Notes: generated from the sequence alone by a model not told the origin. 64,000 bases of DNA from Alligator mississippiensis (GCF_030867095.1 NC_081828.1:218023978-218087977); one strand, 5' to 3'; shown: positions 21,400-33,859, counted from the first letter of the stretch. Numbers and translations: made by a program.

Positions 21400-24300
21400 T
21401 TAGGGACGCAGCCGGAGCTGGGAGTTGGGCGACCAGAGCCAAAAGTAAGGGAAGATTTTCTCGTGGAAAGTGGCAGTGAATTGGTAGATTTGCACCATGT
21501 TCTCTGCGTTGTAGAAGGTCACCTGCCCCTCTTCGTAGTCCAAGTGGACTCTGATCATCCTGGGCTTCTCCTCCAGCAAGACCAAGGTTGGGGGGAAAGT
21601 GAGAGCTGTGTACTGATCGTTCCAGCCACGCCGCAGGGCCCAGACCCCTCCTGTTATAAGATCTTGCTGCCCTTTCCTCTTCACGGACTCGGTGGCAACC
21701 CCCACAGCCCAGGAGTTCCCGTCGCCTACCTCCACCTCCCAATAGTGCCTCCCTGCTGCGAATCCCTCGGTGCCCAGGACGCTGGGGCTGGAAGTGAACC
21801 TCTTGGGGTTGTCAGGGATGTCCGACTGCTTCTGTCCGAGCCTCATGCTTTTCCCATCCTCCGACAGCGCAAGGAAGGGATATGCTGTGTCTGGGTCTAG
21901 AGTGACGTTGGCTAAGGATGGACGCACAGAGAGGGAAGGAGAGAAAACACAATGTTAAGGTCTCCAAGAAGCACACCGCCAATTCATCTTCCTCCAGATT
22001 TCGGGGGGGTAGGGGTAAGGAAGAAGGTATATTCATCATCTCAGCAAAGATCAGGAGAGACTCTCCCTGGAGCTGAGTCGGGAATAAGATTTGGCTGAAA
22101 TCCTAGCCTCACTAAGATCAACAGCAGTTTTACAGTCGATTTCCACAGACGTGGGATTTCCCCCCACTAATGCAAATACCCGTAGCCTTGCAGGAGAGCA
22201 TGCCAGAACATTTCCAGATCCCTTGTTATTCTTCTGATTACCCTGTAACAGCTAAGCGAGGGGGCCCAGATGTATGCTGGCCTGATCTTCGATTTCCTCT
22301 GCAACACTGACGTGTTGCTGAATGGGATGCAGGATGCAGCGAGTTCCTTAGTTAGCTCAGCTTTTGTCATGATGGGAATTGGCCGTAGCAACGTGCTTCT
22401 CCATACAGAATCACGGACCAATTCCCAGAATGACAAAAGCTGTGCTAGTGAGAGCTCGGCAAATGGTACTACGCTCGAGACCACTGAGGACAGAGGTTTC
22501 TGTAATTAGAGACATACTTGGCTCTCTTGGGTGGATTGTGGAAGAAGCTGTGCAAAATCCCAGCCTAGATCTGAATTTCGGGGCTGTTTGCTGTCACAGT
22601 AAAGGGACTTAACCAAACCTCTGGCTCCAAACACTTGAATCTGAGGGCGCTGCAAGACCACCATCAAGTTGTAACTGTGCTAAGACTCCTTTCTACCTGG
22701 GCTGTACAGGGTAGGTGGACCCTCACCGCAGCTCTCAGAAAGGATAAATAGCTAATCTAGGCAGTGGGGTTTTTTTCCTTAAAAGAGAAACTCTGTGTGT
22801 AAATAGGATTGTTGTTTGCAGAAGTTTTCTGAGGCCAAAGTAAATGCTGAGGAGTCACAGGTGGTAAAATAATGAGGGCCAGATCCTGGTGTGCCCATGA
22901 AGGGCTGATGTGGAGTATCCACCCTGCCCAAGTCTCTGAAAAACAGTGCACACACAAAGCAGGTGAGCTTGCTTGGAACGACTAAGTTTTAGGGCTCTGG
23001 TGGTGTGTCAGCACAGTAGGGAAGTTCATGTTTTTTGAGGGATTTGAGTAGGTGGGTGAGGATCATATAAAGGTGCCTAAGTCTATTGAGGCACTCCTAG
23101 GTAGAGCAATGGTCCCCAACCTTGTCAGACTCAAGACCCCCCAACCCCAGCCTTGAAAAAATGCCAGCTCTTTGCTTTCACTCATTTCTTGACAATGGAA
23201 AAATGCTAGAGCGATTCTGCTGCAAAGAGCCCAGCAAGCCCGCAGCAGGGCAGAGTGCTCGTGACGCTCTGGATTCCCATTGGAAATCTCTGGGTTTATT
23301 GTGTGAATTGTGCAGGTGTTTACACACCTAACGGTGCTAATATTGCACATCACCCTCCAAAGGATCTTGTGCATCCCCGGTTGAGAATCACCGAGGTAGA
23401 GAATAGGATTTGGCCCTTAGAGTTAGTCTCAACAAAGCTCACAGCTAGCCCCAAAGTGGTCCTGTCCGGTCATGACTGCCACCACGTAAAGCCCCTTTTC
23501 CCTTTATTTCACTTGCCCTCATTTCACATGCTTCATGACACTCGGTTGTCCTCAGCCCCAGCCCTTCAATCCAGCAACCACTAACTTGGTCACAAAACTG
23601 AACCCACATCCTGCGACACCCCTAAAGGGATTCATACAGCTGGTGGAGGCCAAAGGGGGAAAACCTCTGTTTGGGTTCAGGTGCTTCTTCCCCCAGAGCA
23701 GAGGGAGGGCCAAACACCCTGGCAGTGTCTCTCTCCCTCCCTGGGCTCTTTGCATCCAGTTCAGATTTTGATCATCCCAACCTAAGCATTGCCCATGTGA
23801 GGATATTCACCCTGCTTTGGGGCCCCAGTTCAATGCCATTACACCTGCAAGAAATGCCGTAAGGCCTGCACATGTGTTCAAGCACTTGGCTCCCAAAGCC
23901 ATGGGAGAGAAGTTCTGCAGGGGGGCAGGGCAGCTTTGGGGCAAATACTGCTGGGTTTCTTCTCAGATGCTGCGTGTTAGATGGGAAGAGAGAGCCCTTT
24001 TGCACTGACACAGGGCAGTGCCAGGCCTGCAGTATTATAACAAATCCAAACAAATCCCATGATCTGAGTGCTCCTGTATCTAAGCCTGGGGGCAGAGGCT
24101 GTGGCACAGCCCCCTCTCTGCCACAAAGACAGAAGACATTTCCACCTTCCTCTTAGGAAAGCGCCTGCCTCTTACTTGTGTCCTTCAGCTACAGACATTT
24201 ACCTCTTTCTTTATCCATCGCGGCTCGCAGATTCTCTATGGGAAGAAAAGAAAGACAGGGATGAGACCTCCCGTCTGCCCGTCCCCAGGATAATATTGCT

Positions 24301-27300
24301 TCTGTTCAGTGTGACAGTGAGTTTTTAGCCAGGGTGGAGAGAAGACAACATCTGGGACAATCTTTTGTGCCTATCCCGCACTGCTCCACCCTCCCAGCAG
24401 CCTGCTCTGTGCAGTCACAGCCTCACCCCAGACTGAGCATCCCTCCTTCTGCTCGTCCATCGACAGCCGACACAACCTTTGCCAGGGTCCTTTATGGGGC
24501 TGGTGGCTCAAAGGTGCCAAAAGCATGACGGAGTGGAAGCAGAGCGCTCCGGTGGGGGAAGTACTGGGAAGAGACTTGGGACCTGAAGAACGGTTGTGAT
24601 GGCAGAGCTGGAAACCTGGGGACCAGTGACAGCCATGGGGGCTTTAGTGATCAGGGGGTGAGATGAACAAGAGCACGTGGAGCACCAGAAGCCAGAGACT
24701 GGGGAGGGAGGGAGACACACAGGCTCTCAGGGATGGAGGTGGCACACCGAGCATCGCTTTGTCTGACCTTTGAAGGTAGCCAGCAGGCCCGTGACCAGGA
24801 TGCGATTTTCAGAGAAGCCGACGACTTTCTTCTCCAGCTCAGGGGGAACGGGCTCTGGGGTGGGAGCCTTCGCACCCTCGCACCTAGGGAGACACACGGA
24901 GACATGCTGAGCGCACCCAGGTGCACAGCCGTCTAACCCCAAACTCCCCGCCTGCCCACGAAGCAGGCCCACTGGCTAGGATGCTCTGAGCCTAGTCCCC
25001 ACCTCCAGAGAACAAGCAAGTCAAATAAACACCCGCAGTGCAAACCCACTTCCCCCGCTTCACTGATGCACGCTGGGAGACTGGGGCTTCAACACTGCTT
25101 CCGAGCGGGAATGAGATGGGAGGCTGGACCAAGGACGTACCTGCTCAGGGTGCTGCCAACATCCTGCAAGGGAAGGAAAGCAGAGCTCAGCGTGTGTCAC
25201 AAGAAGGGGACTGGCCTGCAAGTCCCTTGGGTGCACCTGGGGATCGCAGCCCAGAGCCTTCCCTGCTCCGGGTCACTCTGCGTTCACACAGCTCTGCTCT
25301 GGGGGCATTACCCAGGGGGACTCAGGCCCCGATTCTGGGCTGGGAGAGGGTCTGCCTCCGTGGGCCTTGCTGCAAGGTCAGCGGACCGGCTCCCAGCAGA
25401 CAGACACGGGAATTCATGCACTGGGCAGGAGGTAGTTTCTGGAGCTCCAGAACGTATCCCCGTGGGCCACTGCTCTCCACCGCAGAGGAAGAACTACTGC
25501 CTCAGCTGACATACATGCCACAGACTGGCATCCACATTTCAGTGTAGCAATCAGTAATTCTGTGGTACCGGGTAGGAAGGAAAGGTACGGCACGCCCTTT
25601 CCATCCTGCGCGGGGAGCGGGAACATATAACACAGCCTCACCTGGAGGAACTCCGTCGCAGGCTGGCCACACTTCTTCTCCACCTCGGTGACCAGCATGG
25701 CAAGGAGGGACTTCTTCTCCGAAACCCTGGTGACGTACTCATTCTGCCTCTTTAAAACCTCGTTTTCTATCACTTCCAGCTGCGACAGGAGGAGGCACTG
25801 CTGCTCGCTCAGAAACTGGTGCAACTGCTCAAATTCGGACAAAACGTCCTGCCTCTCGGACTCCACCTGTCTCTGCCGGGAACAGGGCTAGGGGTTAGTA
25901 AAATACTGGAGGAGCTGCTTTGCTTCTCGTGGATTTTTGCACATGAGAATATTCCCCGGCCTCTATTTGTGCATGCAATTTTTTTTGGCCAAGATCAAGT
26001 GTGACTGGGGGCATCCAGACTCCCAGGACTCTGGGCCTGGGACTTGCATGTAGTTCCTGTCTGGATATGGGGAGCATCTGAGCTCCTAGGATGCAAGATA
26101 CTGGTCTATTTGAAGTTATATGAACCCTGGATTTTTGTAGACACTGTTAATGAGCTTTGCTCCTTTGAATTGGGGACTGAATTGGCACTTGAATTAAATT
26201 TTTAAAAAGTCATCCCAAGTGCAGGACTTTGCACTCGTCCTTGCTGAATTTCACTTGATTGGTTGTGGACTATTTCTCCGTTTTTTCCAGGTCAATCTGT
26301 ATCCTAGCCCTGTCCTCCGTGTCTGCAACTCCACCCATCGTGGCGTCACCTGCAAATTTCCTAAGGATGCACTCAATCTCATCTTCCAAATCATTCATGA
26401 AGATGCTAAGCAATGCCAGACCCTGGATAGGTGCTTGGGGGACCTCAGTTGGTACCTCCTCCCAAGCAGACATGGAGCGGTTGACGACCGCTCGCTGAGC
26501 ACAATGATCACACACAGGACTTACAAAACTTTCATCTGATCTGTCTGAGAAGGCAATGTCGAGTGAGCAGCCATTCTGGTGCAAAGGCACTCGATACAGG
26601 GGTGAAAAATCAAGTGAGAGGTGAGGGGTGGTGGAGGCTAAAGGCTGAGCTTGGTATTAATGCGGAGGCCGAAGGCCCTGAGGATGAGCAGGCTTGAGGT
26701 TGGATTGAAATTCTGAGAGGCAAGAAGCAGCAGCAGGGATGGAAAGTGGGTTTGTGTGGGCGAGAGGGGCCGGGGAGTGGGAAACGAGGGGCCTGATCTA
26801 GCACTGATGGCAGCTATAGAGGGGGATTGGAAAGGGAGCCCGAGGCAGTGGGAGAAGAGGGGAAAAAGGGGAATAACCGGCTTCTTCAGAGAAGCTGGGG
26901 ACCCACTGGGGAACAGCCTGCTCCTAAAGCTAGAACGGGTAGGTAACAAAACTCGTGATGGATAGTCCCGCCAGCCCTGCCGGCCCAGACAGAGGTGCAC
27001 ATTTCTCATACGTGGGCACAGTCTGCGTCGTCTGCTCACGCCGCAGCTAAGTGCAGAGCTTGCCCCTCTCATAGCAATGCAGCTGAGGCTACGCACGGGC
27101 CGCCAGCACCGGGGATCAGCCCAGTGGGATGTGAACAACCAGCAGGCCCTCAGGAACTGTGGTGATCAGCCCTGTATCAGAAGACACACACATGGACAGA
27201 CGGGGAGACCGTTACCAGCATTTCATTGCTTTTCTCATCTCCTTTGGGGTTGAACTCTTTCCTCTCCTGCTGCAAGAAACGCAAGCTGTTCTGAAGCTTC

Positions 27301-28799
27301 TCCTGCAAAGGAACGTGGGGCTTAGATCTGGGTGTCCTCTTCTGTCTGCACCTGCTTGCAGGGTGATGGGGTGCAGGGACAGAAGTGGCCATCCTACACG
27401 CCACCCTAATACACGCTGAGCAGCAGCCAGCACACCCGGGATGGTTGCATTCCTCCCGCCTTTCTGTTATAGCCTCTTGAGTGTGCTCCAGGCTTCCAGC
27501 TCCCAGCCCAGTTCCACCCCAGCAAGACAGATGATGCCATGTGCTGCACCTCATCCTGGGAAGACGACTTCCTTCGAGGGACCCCCAGTCGCCCCTCTGC
27601 CCAAGATGCTCTCTCCCCCTCCTTCCCCCATGCCCACACTCTTTCCCCCCTGCCAGGGTCCCCAGCTCTTCCCCATGCCGAGGCTGCATGCATCCCCCAC
27701 CACCCCTGTGCCACATTGCTGTTGGCCTTCTTCCCATCAGAAAGGACCCTTTGCAATCCCCCGTGTGCCAGGGGCTCTGCGTGCCCCCTTCCTCCTCTGC
27801 CAGGTTTCCATACACCAGTGGTTTCATGTGCACCCCCCATTCCCCCCCGGTTTTGTATCCCCTCCCATGCCAGGGCCCCAGCACATCCTCAGCTCACCCA
27901 TTTCTCCTTTCCCACCATCCCACAGTCCATAGTTTCTCCTGTCGGTGGCTCCATGAGCTCCCCCTCTTCCCATGCCAGGGACCCCATTCTCTGCCCCATG
28001 CTGTTGGCGCTGTGTGCACTGTCTACCCCGGGCCCTCCAGTCCCCATTCCCCTGGGTAAGGATTGTAGGACCCCCCCACCCCTTACTCTTTACACCCTCC
28101 CTGCACCCTGCAAGCCTCCCCTCACTGCATGCTCCATGGCCCCACACTCCATGCCACCGTCCTCCCCCCGGCCAGGGGCTTACGGACAAGACCCATCCCC
28201 TTCCCTCCTTCAAGGGGCTGCATTCCCGGCCCCTCCTCTGGTTCCTCAGCGGCAGACTGTCTGCACCTGCTTGCAGGCTGATGGGGTGGAGGGACAGCAC
28301 TGGCCCCACAGCCAAGCTTTCCAGCTCCAGGGTCTGATCCTGCTCCCCTAGGATTCAAGGGCGCCTGGGGGTTTCCTACCTTGTAGTGTTGGGCAGCCTC
28401 CTCTATGGGGACGGCGGCGTGAGCCCTGTGCTCCTCGGACTCCCTGCACACCAAGCAGATGGGACTCTGGTCAGATTCACAGAAGAGCTTCAAAGGCTCC
28501 TTGTGCTTCTCGCACACGATCTCTCTTGCTCTCCTGGCCGCTTCCAGGCTGAGCTTCATGGCGATTTCTACCATGTTGGCCAGCTGCCTGTTAGGCCGCA
28601 AGTTTTTCTGCTGGATTTTCTTCCTGCACTGCGGACAGGAGATGTTCCCCGCCGACTCCCTGCAGTGCTGAGTAAAGCACTCCCGGCAGAAGTTGTGGCT
28701 ACAGTCTGTGATCACGGGGTCCCTGAAAAACTCCAGGCAAATGGGGCAGGTGGCTTCATCCTGGAGACTCTCGCTCAGGCTCAGAACAACCTGAGCCAT
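21400..28799 (-). CDS. TRIM-family E3 ubiquitin ligase (RING, B-box, coiled coil, B30.2), 473 aa
   Basis: Class IV TRIM proteins attach ubiquitin through their RING and recognise targets through the C-terminal PRY/SPRY (B30.2) domain; many act in innate immunity. Coding exons, in transcript order: 28380-28799, 27216-27302, 25642-25872, 25141-25163, 24778-24893, 24203-24235, 21400-21911. All phases agree (1422 nt). The 231-, 23- and 116-nt exons are the classic TRIM sizes; exon 2 is 87 nt instead of the usual 96. Residues 18-58 form the C3HC4 RING (CPICLEFFRDP, CSHNFC, CPQC). Residues 96-127 form the B-box (CEKHKEPLKLFC, CLVC, HRAH). Exons 2-3 are coiled coil. The last exon carries B30.2 hallmarks (LDPDTAYP, YWEVEVG, IRVHLDYEEGQVTFYN, FPYFWLW). 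A CAG acceptor 10 nt before the ATG (exon would start at 28809) suggests a non-coding first exon upstream. The family is certain; I cannot decide among TRIM7-, TRIM27-, TRIM39- or TRIM41-like. Confidence 0.92.
23107..23393 (-). mobile_element. Full-length hAT-like MITE with perfect 8-bp target duplication
   Basis: A 287-bp element from 'caatggtccccaacc' to 'ggttgagaatcaccg', flanked by identical 8-bp aggtagag (23099-23106 and 23394-23401). Its interior matches the reverse complement of the copy at 51616-51920 (for example 'acacacctaacggtgct'). Non-coding. It sits in the TRIM intron before the B30.2 exon. Confidence 0.88.
26205..26590 (-). repeat. CR1 LINE fragment from the reverse-transcriptase region
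   Basis: The minus-strand translation contains VPTEVPQAPIQG, LLSIFMNDLEDEIECIL, KFAGDATMGGVADT and RARIQIDLEKTEK, a decayed match to the CR1 segment around the FADDTKLGG reverse-transcriptase motif, where the catalytic FADD has become FAGD. It lies in the TRIM intron between exons 2 and 3. Confidence 0.85.
27342..28305. repeat. Degenerate C-rich repeat array filling TRIM intron 1
   Basis: A 49-bp block at 28257-28305 recurs at 27342-27390 with only about four mismatches (shared core 'ctgcacctgcttgcagg'). Between them is C-rich DNA in which tgccaggg-type blocks recur about every 100-120 bp (near 27651, 27769, 27869 and 27976). This looks like an old tandem duplication that has decayed. Open frames crossing it are compositional. 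Confidence 0.5.
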
Positions 28800-29787
28800 G
28801 GCTGATCTTCTGGGAAAGGGAAACAGAGAGTTTCACTTTCGAGTGCTCAGGCAGGGGATTGCCAGCAGCCTGCAACGCCCTCCTCCTGCACAATGCACTG
28901 CTGACACAGTGAGTCATTCCCCACCTTCAGCGCTGGTGCTTTGGGCAGGAAACACCAGCCCGTCAGCCGCTGGTAAACCCACAAAGGGCCTGCCGTACAA
29001 TCTGCAGAAGAGTCCAAGTGGATTAGGTGCCTTAGTCCTAGTTTTAAGTGTGATTTAGGCACTCAGCTCCTGATCCTCAAAGATATTCAGGCCCCTCACC
29101 CATCCCAGGTGCCTAAATGCCTTTATCTGTTGCCTATAGGGGTGTAGGGACATGCTTACACCTTCAGACCTGTGCCAGGGAGCGCCGCAGTCAGACCTGC
29201 TTTGAGCCCAGATGTGCAGGACATGCTGCCGGCTTACAAACCTTGTCTCAGCCCCGGTCCCTGTTACAGCCCCTGCTCTGCTCCAGCCCAGCATCTTGGA
29301 TTTGCTGGCCCATCTCCAGACTCCTGTAGCTTGCCTCTTGGCTACAGGCTCTCAGCCTTGGCCCTTGCAACAGCCTGCGTCCTGGCTCTTTGCCTTTTCC
29401 GTCTGTCATTAAAGCAGGCTGGCTTTTAGCTCTGGTTGGCGCACAGCCCGTGCCTCTTGTAGGCAGGGTGGGGGATGCTGCCTCTGAATCCCTGCTTTGT
29501 CTCTTCCCATCAGAGCTATGGCCTCAGGAAGTCGAGGCCACAACAGGTGTGGTGTACAAAGCCCGATACTGTTATGCTTTTGCATTCATTTATGTGGCAC
29601 CTTTCCTTATCTATATTCTGGGGGAGCAGGGAGACTATGAAGCTTATCATCAACTTCTCCAGGCTACATGCATTCCCACCGCGCCTGCGTTATGAGCTGC
29701 TCTTCCCACACACAGCTCAGGAGGGACCAGGAGTGGGCACCGATTGCTAGAAGGAAGCTTCTGCTGCTGCAGTTACAGACTTTTTGG

Positions 29788-29975
29788 CTGCGTCTAGACA
29801 AGATGCTTTACTGTGGAGTAGACTAATCTACTATGCAGTAAAGCTTCACTGTCTACACATGCAGGCACTTGCTGCACATTAAATTAGTCTAGTGTGCAGT
29901 AAATTTACTACCTGCAGATGCAAGTAGTAAATGTATTGTGTGGTAAAGCCAAACAGCATTTACTGCATATGTAGA
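29788..29975. mobile_element. MITE-like non-autonomous DNA element
   Basis: About 190 bp that starts 'gcgtctagacaagatgc', ends 'catatgtagatgcgtct' and contains repeated TTTACTGCA/TGCAGTAAA motifs in both orientations plus an internal 'tgtctacacatgc'. It is of the same general type as the element at 4930-5182. Confidence 0.6.
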
Positions 29976-31344
29976 TGCGTCTTCTCCATACTGAGCACTC
30001 CACAACCAAGTTAACTGTAGCCACCCACCCAGGTTGCTCCCCCTGTGAGGTGCTCTGGGCTGGGCTGACCAGCTGAATCCCCTGAAAATGTCAAATGGGT
30101 CAAAACTATCAAAATCTAGCACATTTATGTCTCACAAATGGACAGTTTTGGTCACAAAAAACTCTCTCCCCATGTCCAGTCCACCCCATGTGAAGAGACG
30201 GGAGCACTGGGACAGGGTCTAGCGATAGCTGTTGGGGATGAGAACTGGTTAGTGGAGCAGAGAGGAAGCCAGGCTACAGCACTGAGCATGGTCGCAAGTG
30301 CTGGAGCAGGAACCGGAGGGACGGGACGGAGGAGTCGGAGGCCTCTGTTCCAGCAGTGCGCTGGGGCAGGGTGAAACGGGCCCAGAGAGACCCAGTTATG
30401 GTTGCTGGGCAAATCACATCAGTCCTGCGGTCACTGCAGTCATCCCTGTGGCTGCATCTGGAGCTCGCTCAGTTCAGTGCAGGTGAAGCCCAGGTGCTCA
30501 CCCCTTTGGTGAGATCGGTGCTGCCATGGCTAGTCTACAGCCAGTCTGGTACGTGCCCCAGAGCTGCTGACACCCCTTGGGATGGATGCTGGCACCCCTC
30601 TGTGCCCCAGGTGCTGCCTGCAAAATACCAGCCTTCGGTTGCCTCCGCTGCTGCCTGGACTGCCCTTGCCATGTGTGCGCGGAGCACGCAGGGGAATCAA
30701 GCTCTCAGCGCACTTGAGACCTCTTGGCTCTGCTCAGAAGATGATAGCACCAGCACGGCCTGAACCAAGAGCTTCTCCACCGAAACCACCTGCTCCAGTG
30801 GGTTTCAGGCTCTAGCAAACACTATCTACAATTAAAATAGTTTTAATTCCCAACCAAACAGCGCAAAGAAGGGGGCAGCCAGCCCTTTCCTGACTGCCTA
30901 GCAAGCCCAGTCCCACAACACTGGAGCGCTGTCGGAGATTTTGTTCCCCAAACACCCCTGCATGCCAGAGCAAAGCTCCCCTGCTCTCCCAGACTGAGAG
31001 GCAGAGAGCCCAGGGGTACAGACAAGCAAACTGAAGCGAGTTAGTGGGGACAGGGATTTAGTGCAGAGCAGCTGCTGCCAGGTAGTCGTTCCCGCGTCCA
31101 TAATTACACTGCGGCAGGTGAAAACAAACGGGGGACAGCTACCCCTGGATGCAACAGGGCTCAATGACACTGGTTCAGTTTTCCCTTGCTGTTGCGCGTG
31201 TGGCTGGTGCACGAACACCCAAGCTGCTCCCTGGTACATCCCTGCCCCTGTTCACTCACTTGAACGGATCGTGCACCCTCGCCCAAAGGGCCGCATCCTA
31301 ATCCACCGCTAAAAGGCCCCTTGGCAGCCTTTGGGGTCTGCATC

Positions 31345-31600
31345 ACTACATGCCGTCCTAATGCGCCCTGAGCAACAACCAGCCACCCTGGGATGCAGGG
31401 CCGGACACAGGCATGGGTGAACCAGGAGGCTGCCTGAGACCTGGACTGAAATGGGGCCTGAAAATGGTAATTTTTATTATATTATTATCGTCATCATTAT
31501 CTCTGGCGAAGGGAGGCCCAATACTAAAAGTTCACCAGGGGCTGCCAGGATGGTTGTGTTCCTCGTGCTTCTCTCGTGTGGCCACATGAGCAAACTCATA
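31345..31600. repeat. Segment also found in TRIM intron 1, interrupted by another repeat
   Basis: 31349-31397 (gccgtcctaatgcgcc, then gagcaacaaccagccaccc) and 31548-31580 (ggatggttgtgttcctcgtg) match consecutive parts of 27400-27470 in the TRIM intron. At this locus the two halves are split by about 150 bp beginning 'cagggccggacacaggc', which looks like an inserted repeat. Confidence 0.4.
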
Positions 31601-31759
31601 AGAGCTCCGCCTAGCCGTCTGCCTCCGCTTATACCCTGTCGGCAGCATGACCCACCCCTGGGAAGTCTCTCAGTTCTGCCCAAGTCCCCCCCAGGCTTGA
31701 GCTGCAGGAAAAACACCGCTAATGCCTGTTCAACACAAGCAGGTGCCTCACCTCCCCAG

Positions 31760-31860
31760 ACAACTGCCTCGTGGTTAGGGCACCTGTGCAGGGAGTGGGA
31801 GACACAGGTTCAAGCCCCCCCAATAGCCAGAGGGGGTTTGAATCCACATCTTCCCCTTCT
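31760..31860 (+). repeat. tRNA-derived SINE fragment
   Basis: An A-box-like 'tggttagggcacc' at about 31772 and a B-box-like 'ggttcaagccc' at about 31807 sit at the spacing of a tRNA-derived pol III promoter. There is no cloverleaf that would make a functional tRNA. Confidence 0.5.
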
Positions 31861-33184
31861 GAGCAGTGTTCGGACCTGGGCACGGGCACCCTCTGCCCCC
31901 TGGGCAGTGAGGAAGGGCCAAGGAAAGCAGGTGCAGAGGGCAGCAAGGGAGGAGCTTTCATCTTCTTTGCTACCGTGTCCAGCAGCTGGCTTCTTCCCCC
32001 ACCCCTCCAGGAGCAAGGCGTCCCTCGCCTGCTGCTTGCACATGTCCCTGGGATGCTGTAGGAGGGAGGCTAAGTGGAGGGGGAGACGGGAAGGACAAGG
32101 TCAAGAGTCCTTGCAGCAGCCCTCCGTCCTTGAACGAAGAGGACAGCTGAGGATTTATACTCTGCCTGCCCTTGAAGGCCCTGGGGAGACAAGGGGGGGC
32201 TGTATCCCTCTGCCCCTGCCTTCAGCAAGGCTTGGGGTCCAGGTCTGCAAATGAAACTACTGCCTATAACTAAAGTGAGTGGAGGGAGCAGAGTGGGGGG
32301 TGACCCCTCTCAGGGGTCCAGCTTTGTACAGGCATGCACTGGGGTGGGGGTCGGGGCTGCACATGCCTTACAGGTGTGAGCATCTCGTGGGATGGAGGGG
32401 CTCTCCCCAGCTCACTACCCCAGGGCTTGGGAGAGCCAGGAGCGGTAGCTACGTCCATGAGGGGATGGTAAGGAGGGTCCTGCATCCTGTTGGACTACCG
32501 AGCTCCGTCCCACCTGGACCAGCACAGACCCACGAGCTCCTGGGACAGGTGTGCCCCAGGGTGCACCCCTTTCCACTTCCAAAGGGCTCAGACGTGCCTG
32601 CTGCCGTTACTCACCCAGGTAGGCCTGCAGTTCCTGCGCCCCGGGCCCAGAGCTCCATGCGGGGTAAACTGGGATAAACCAGCTTGGCTTCCTGCTCCTC
32701 CGGACAAGGGCTAGACAGCCTTGGAGGCCCTGGGGCTCTAGTGTTCATTGGCTTCAGCTGAGAGAAGCCGCCCACGGTTTCACACCAGCTGCTGGTCTTT
32801 GCTGGAGGCTTCAAGCTGGACAGATGCTTCCACCCACTCTGACAGCGGCCCTACGGGAAAAGCCGTCTGGATACCTCACAGCCCTGCTACACCGTCTGGT
32901 GAATGCTGGATAGAAACAAGCTGTAGAGTTATTACACCTTTTCGAGCACTTTATAGCTGGTTGGTTCTTTTTATAGCTGGAGAGCCATTTTTATCCTGTG
33001 ATAATTACTCGGCAAGCGTGGCCGGTCGAACTTTATTGCACGATCAACCAGTTCATTGTGTAGTATATGTAATGCAGCAGGGCGAGCAGAGTTTCACAGC
33101 TCTCCCTCGTCACAACCAGGGACAGCGGTGTGGGATGGCGTGGTGACGGGGCCCTGTGGGAAGCTACAGAGACAGAAATGGGTT

Positions 33185-33250
33185 CTTTCATGTCCCTGTG
33201 CCTCAGTTTCCCCCACATAAAAGGCAGGGCAGTAATGGTGGTGCTTCTCT
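33185..33250 (+). repeat. MIR-type SINE 3' part
   Basis: 'tgtccctgtgcctcagtttc' followed by ccccacataaaa matches the conserved end of MIR/CORE SINEs (TGCCTCAGTTTCCCC-ATCTGTAAAA). Confidence 0.5.
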
Positions 33251-33621
33251 CCCGGTCCCAGGCATGGCACGAGCATCACAGGGTGGGGTGAGGTGGTATT
33301 AATATCTTTGATTACACCCACCGTATGGCTAGGAGAGATGGCAGACAAGGTCTGGGGCAGAAGCAGTCCGAGCTAAAGCAGATAAAGTGATGATTTTTTA
33401 AATGAAAAGAGACACCTAAACACATGGAAGGGGGCAGTAACCCTGTGCAGCAAAGATAAGCGAGCAGAAGCAGCTACAAGCCAAGTAAAGGGCAGCTGAA
33501 AGACAGACACTAGCTATGCAACAACATGAGGTCATTTAAGAGGGAAGAGGCGTCTTATTACCTGTGGAATACAGACAGAGCGCTTAGCAGTAGCTGATGG
33601 GTTTATTTTCTTTTGCAAAAA

Positions 33622-33628
<7 letters not shown>

Positions 33629-33664
<36 letters not shown>
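33629..33664. repeat. (TA)n microsatellite
   Basis: About 17-18 uninterrupted TA units. Confidence 0.97.
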
Positions 33665-33665
<1 letters not shown>

Positions 33666-33682
33666 ACTCCACCTCCAACACT

Positions 33683-33714
33683 CTGCCAAGTGACCCTTGC
33701 GGGTCACTTGGCAG
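33683..33714. repeat. Perfect 14-bp hairpin next to the (TA)n tract
   Basis: The arm CTGCCAAGTGACCC (33683-33696) and its exact reverse complement (33701-33714) are separated by only TTGC. The arms contain TGACCC and GGGTCA, which resemble nuclear-receptor half sites in everted order, but nothing else supports a regulatory role. Confidence 0.9.
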
Positions 33715-33859
33715 CTCAAAGCACGCTGAAAACCCATTACACAGTTCGCACCGCGCAAGCACCCCTATACCCATACCCCCACTCCCTGCCCTCCTCTACT
33801 CCTGAAAAAGTCTATGCCAGACCCCTCTCCACCAGATGAGGTCTGCTGTTCCTTTCCTG

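Noticed and set aside
27539-28351. A 270-codon Pro/Ser-rich open frame on the plus strand
   Set aside because: It lies inside the C-rich TRIM intron 1 and reflects the repeat composition; no splice signals or domain.
31451-32254. A 267-codon open frame on the plus strand
   Set aside because: It crosses a tRNA-derived SINE and other repeat DNA and has no domain or splice context.
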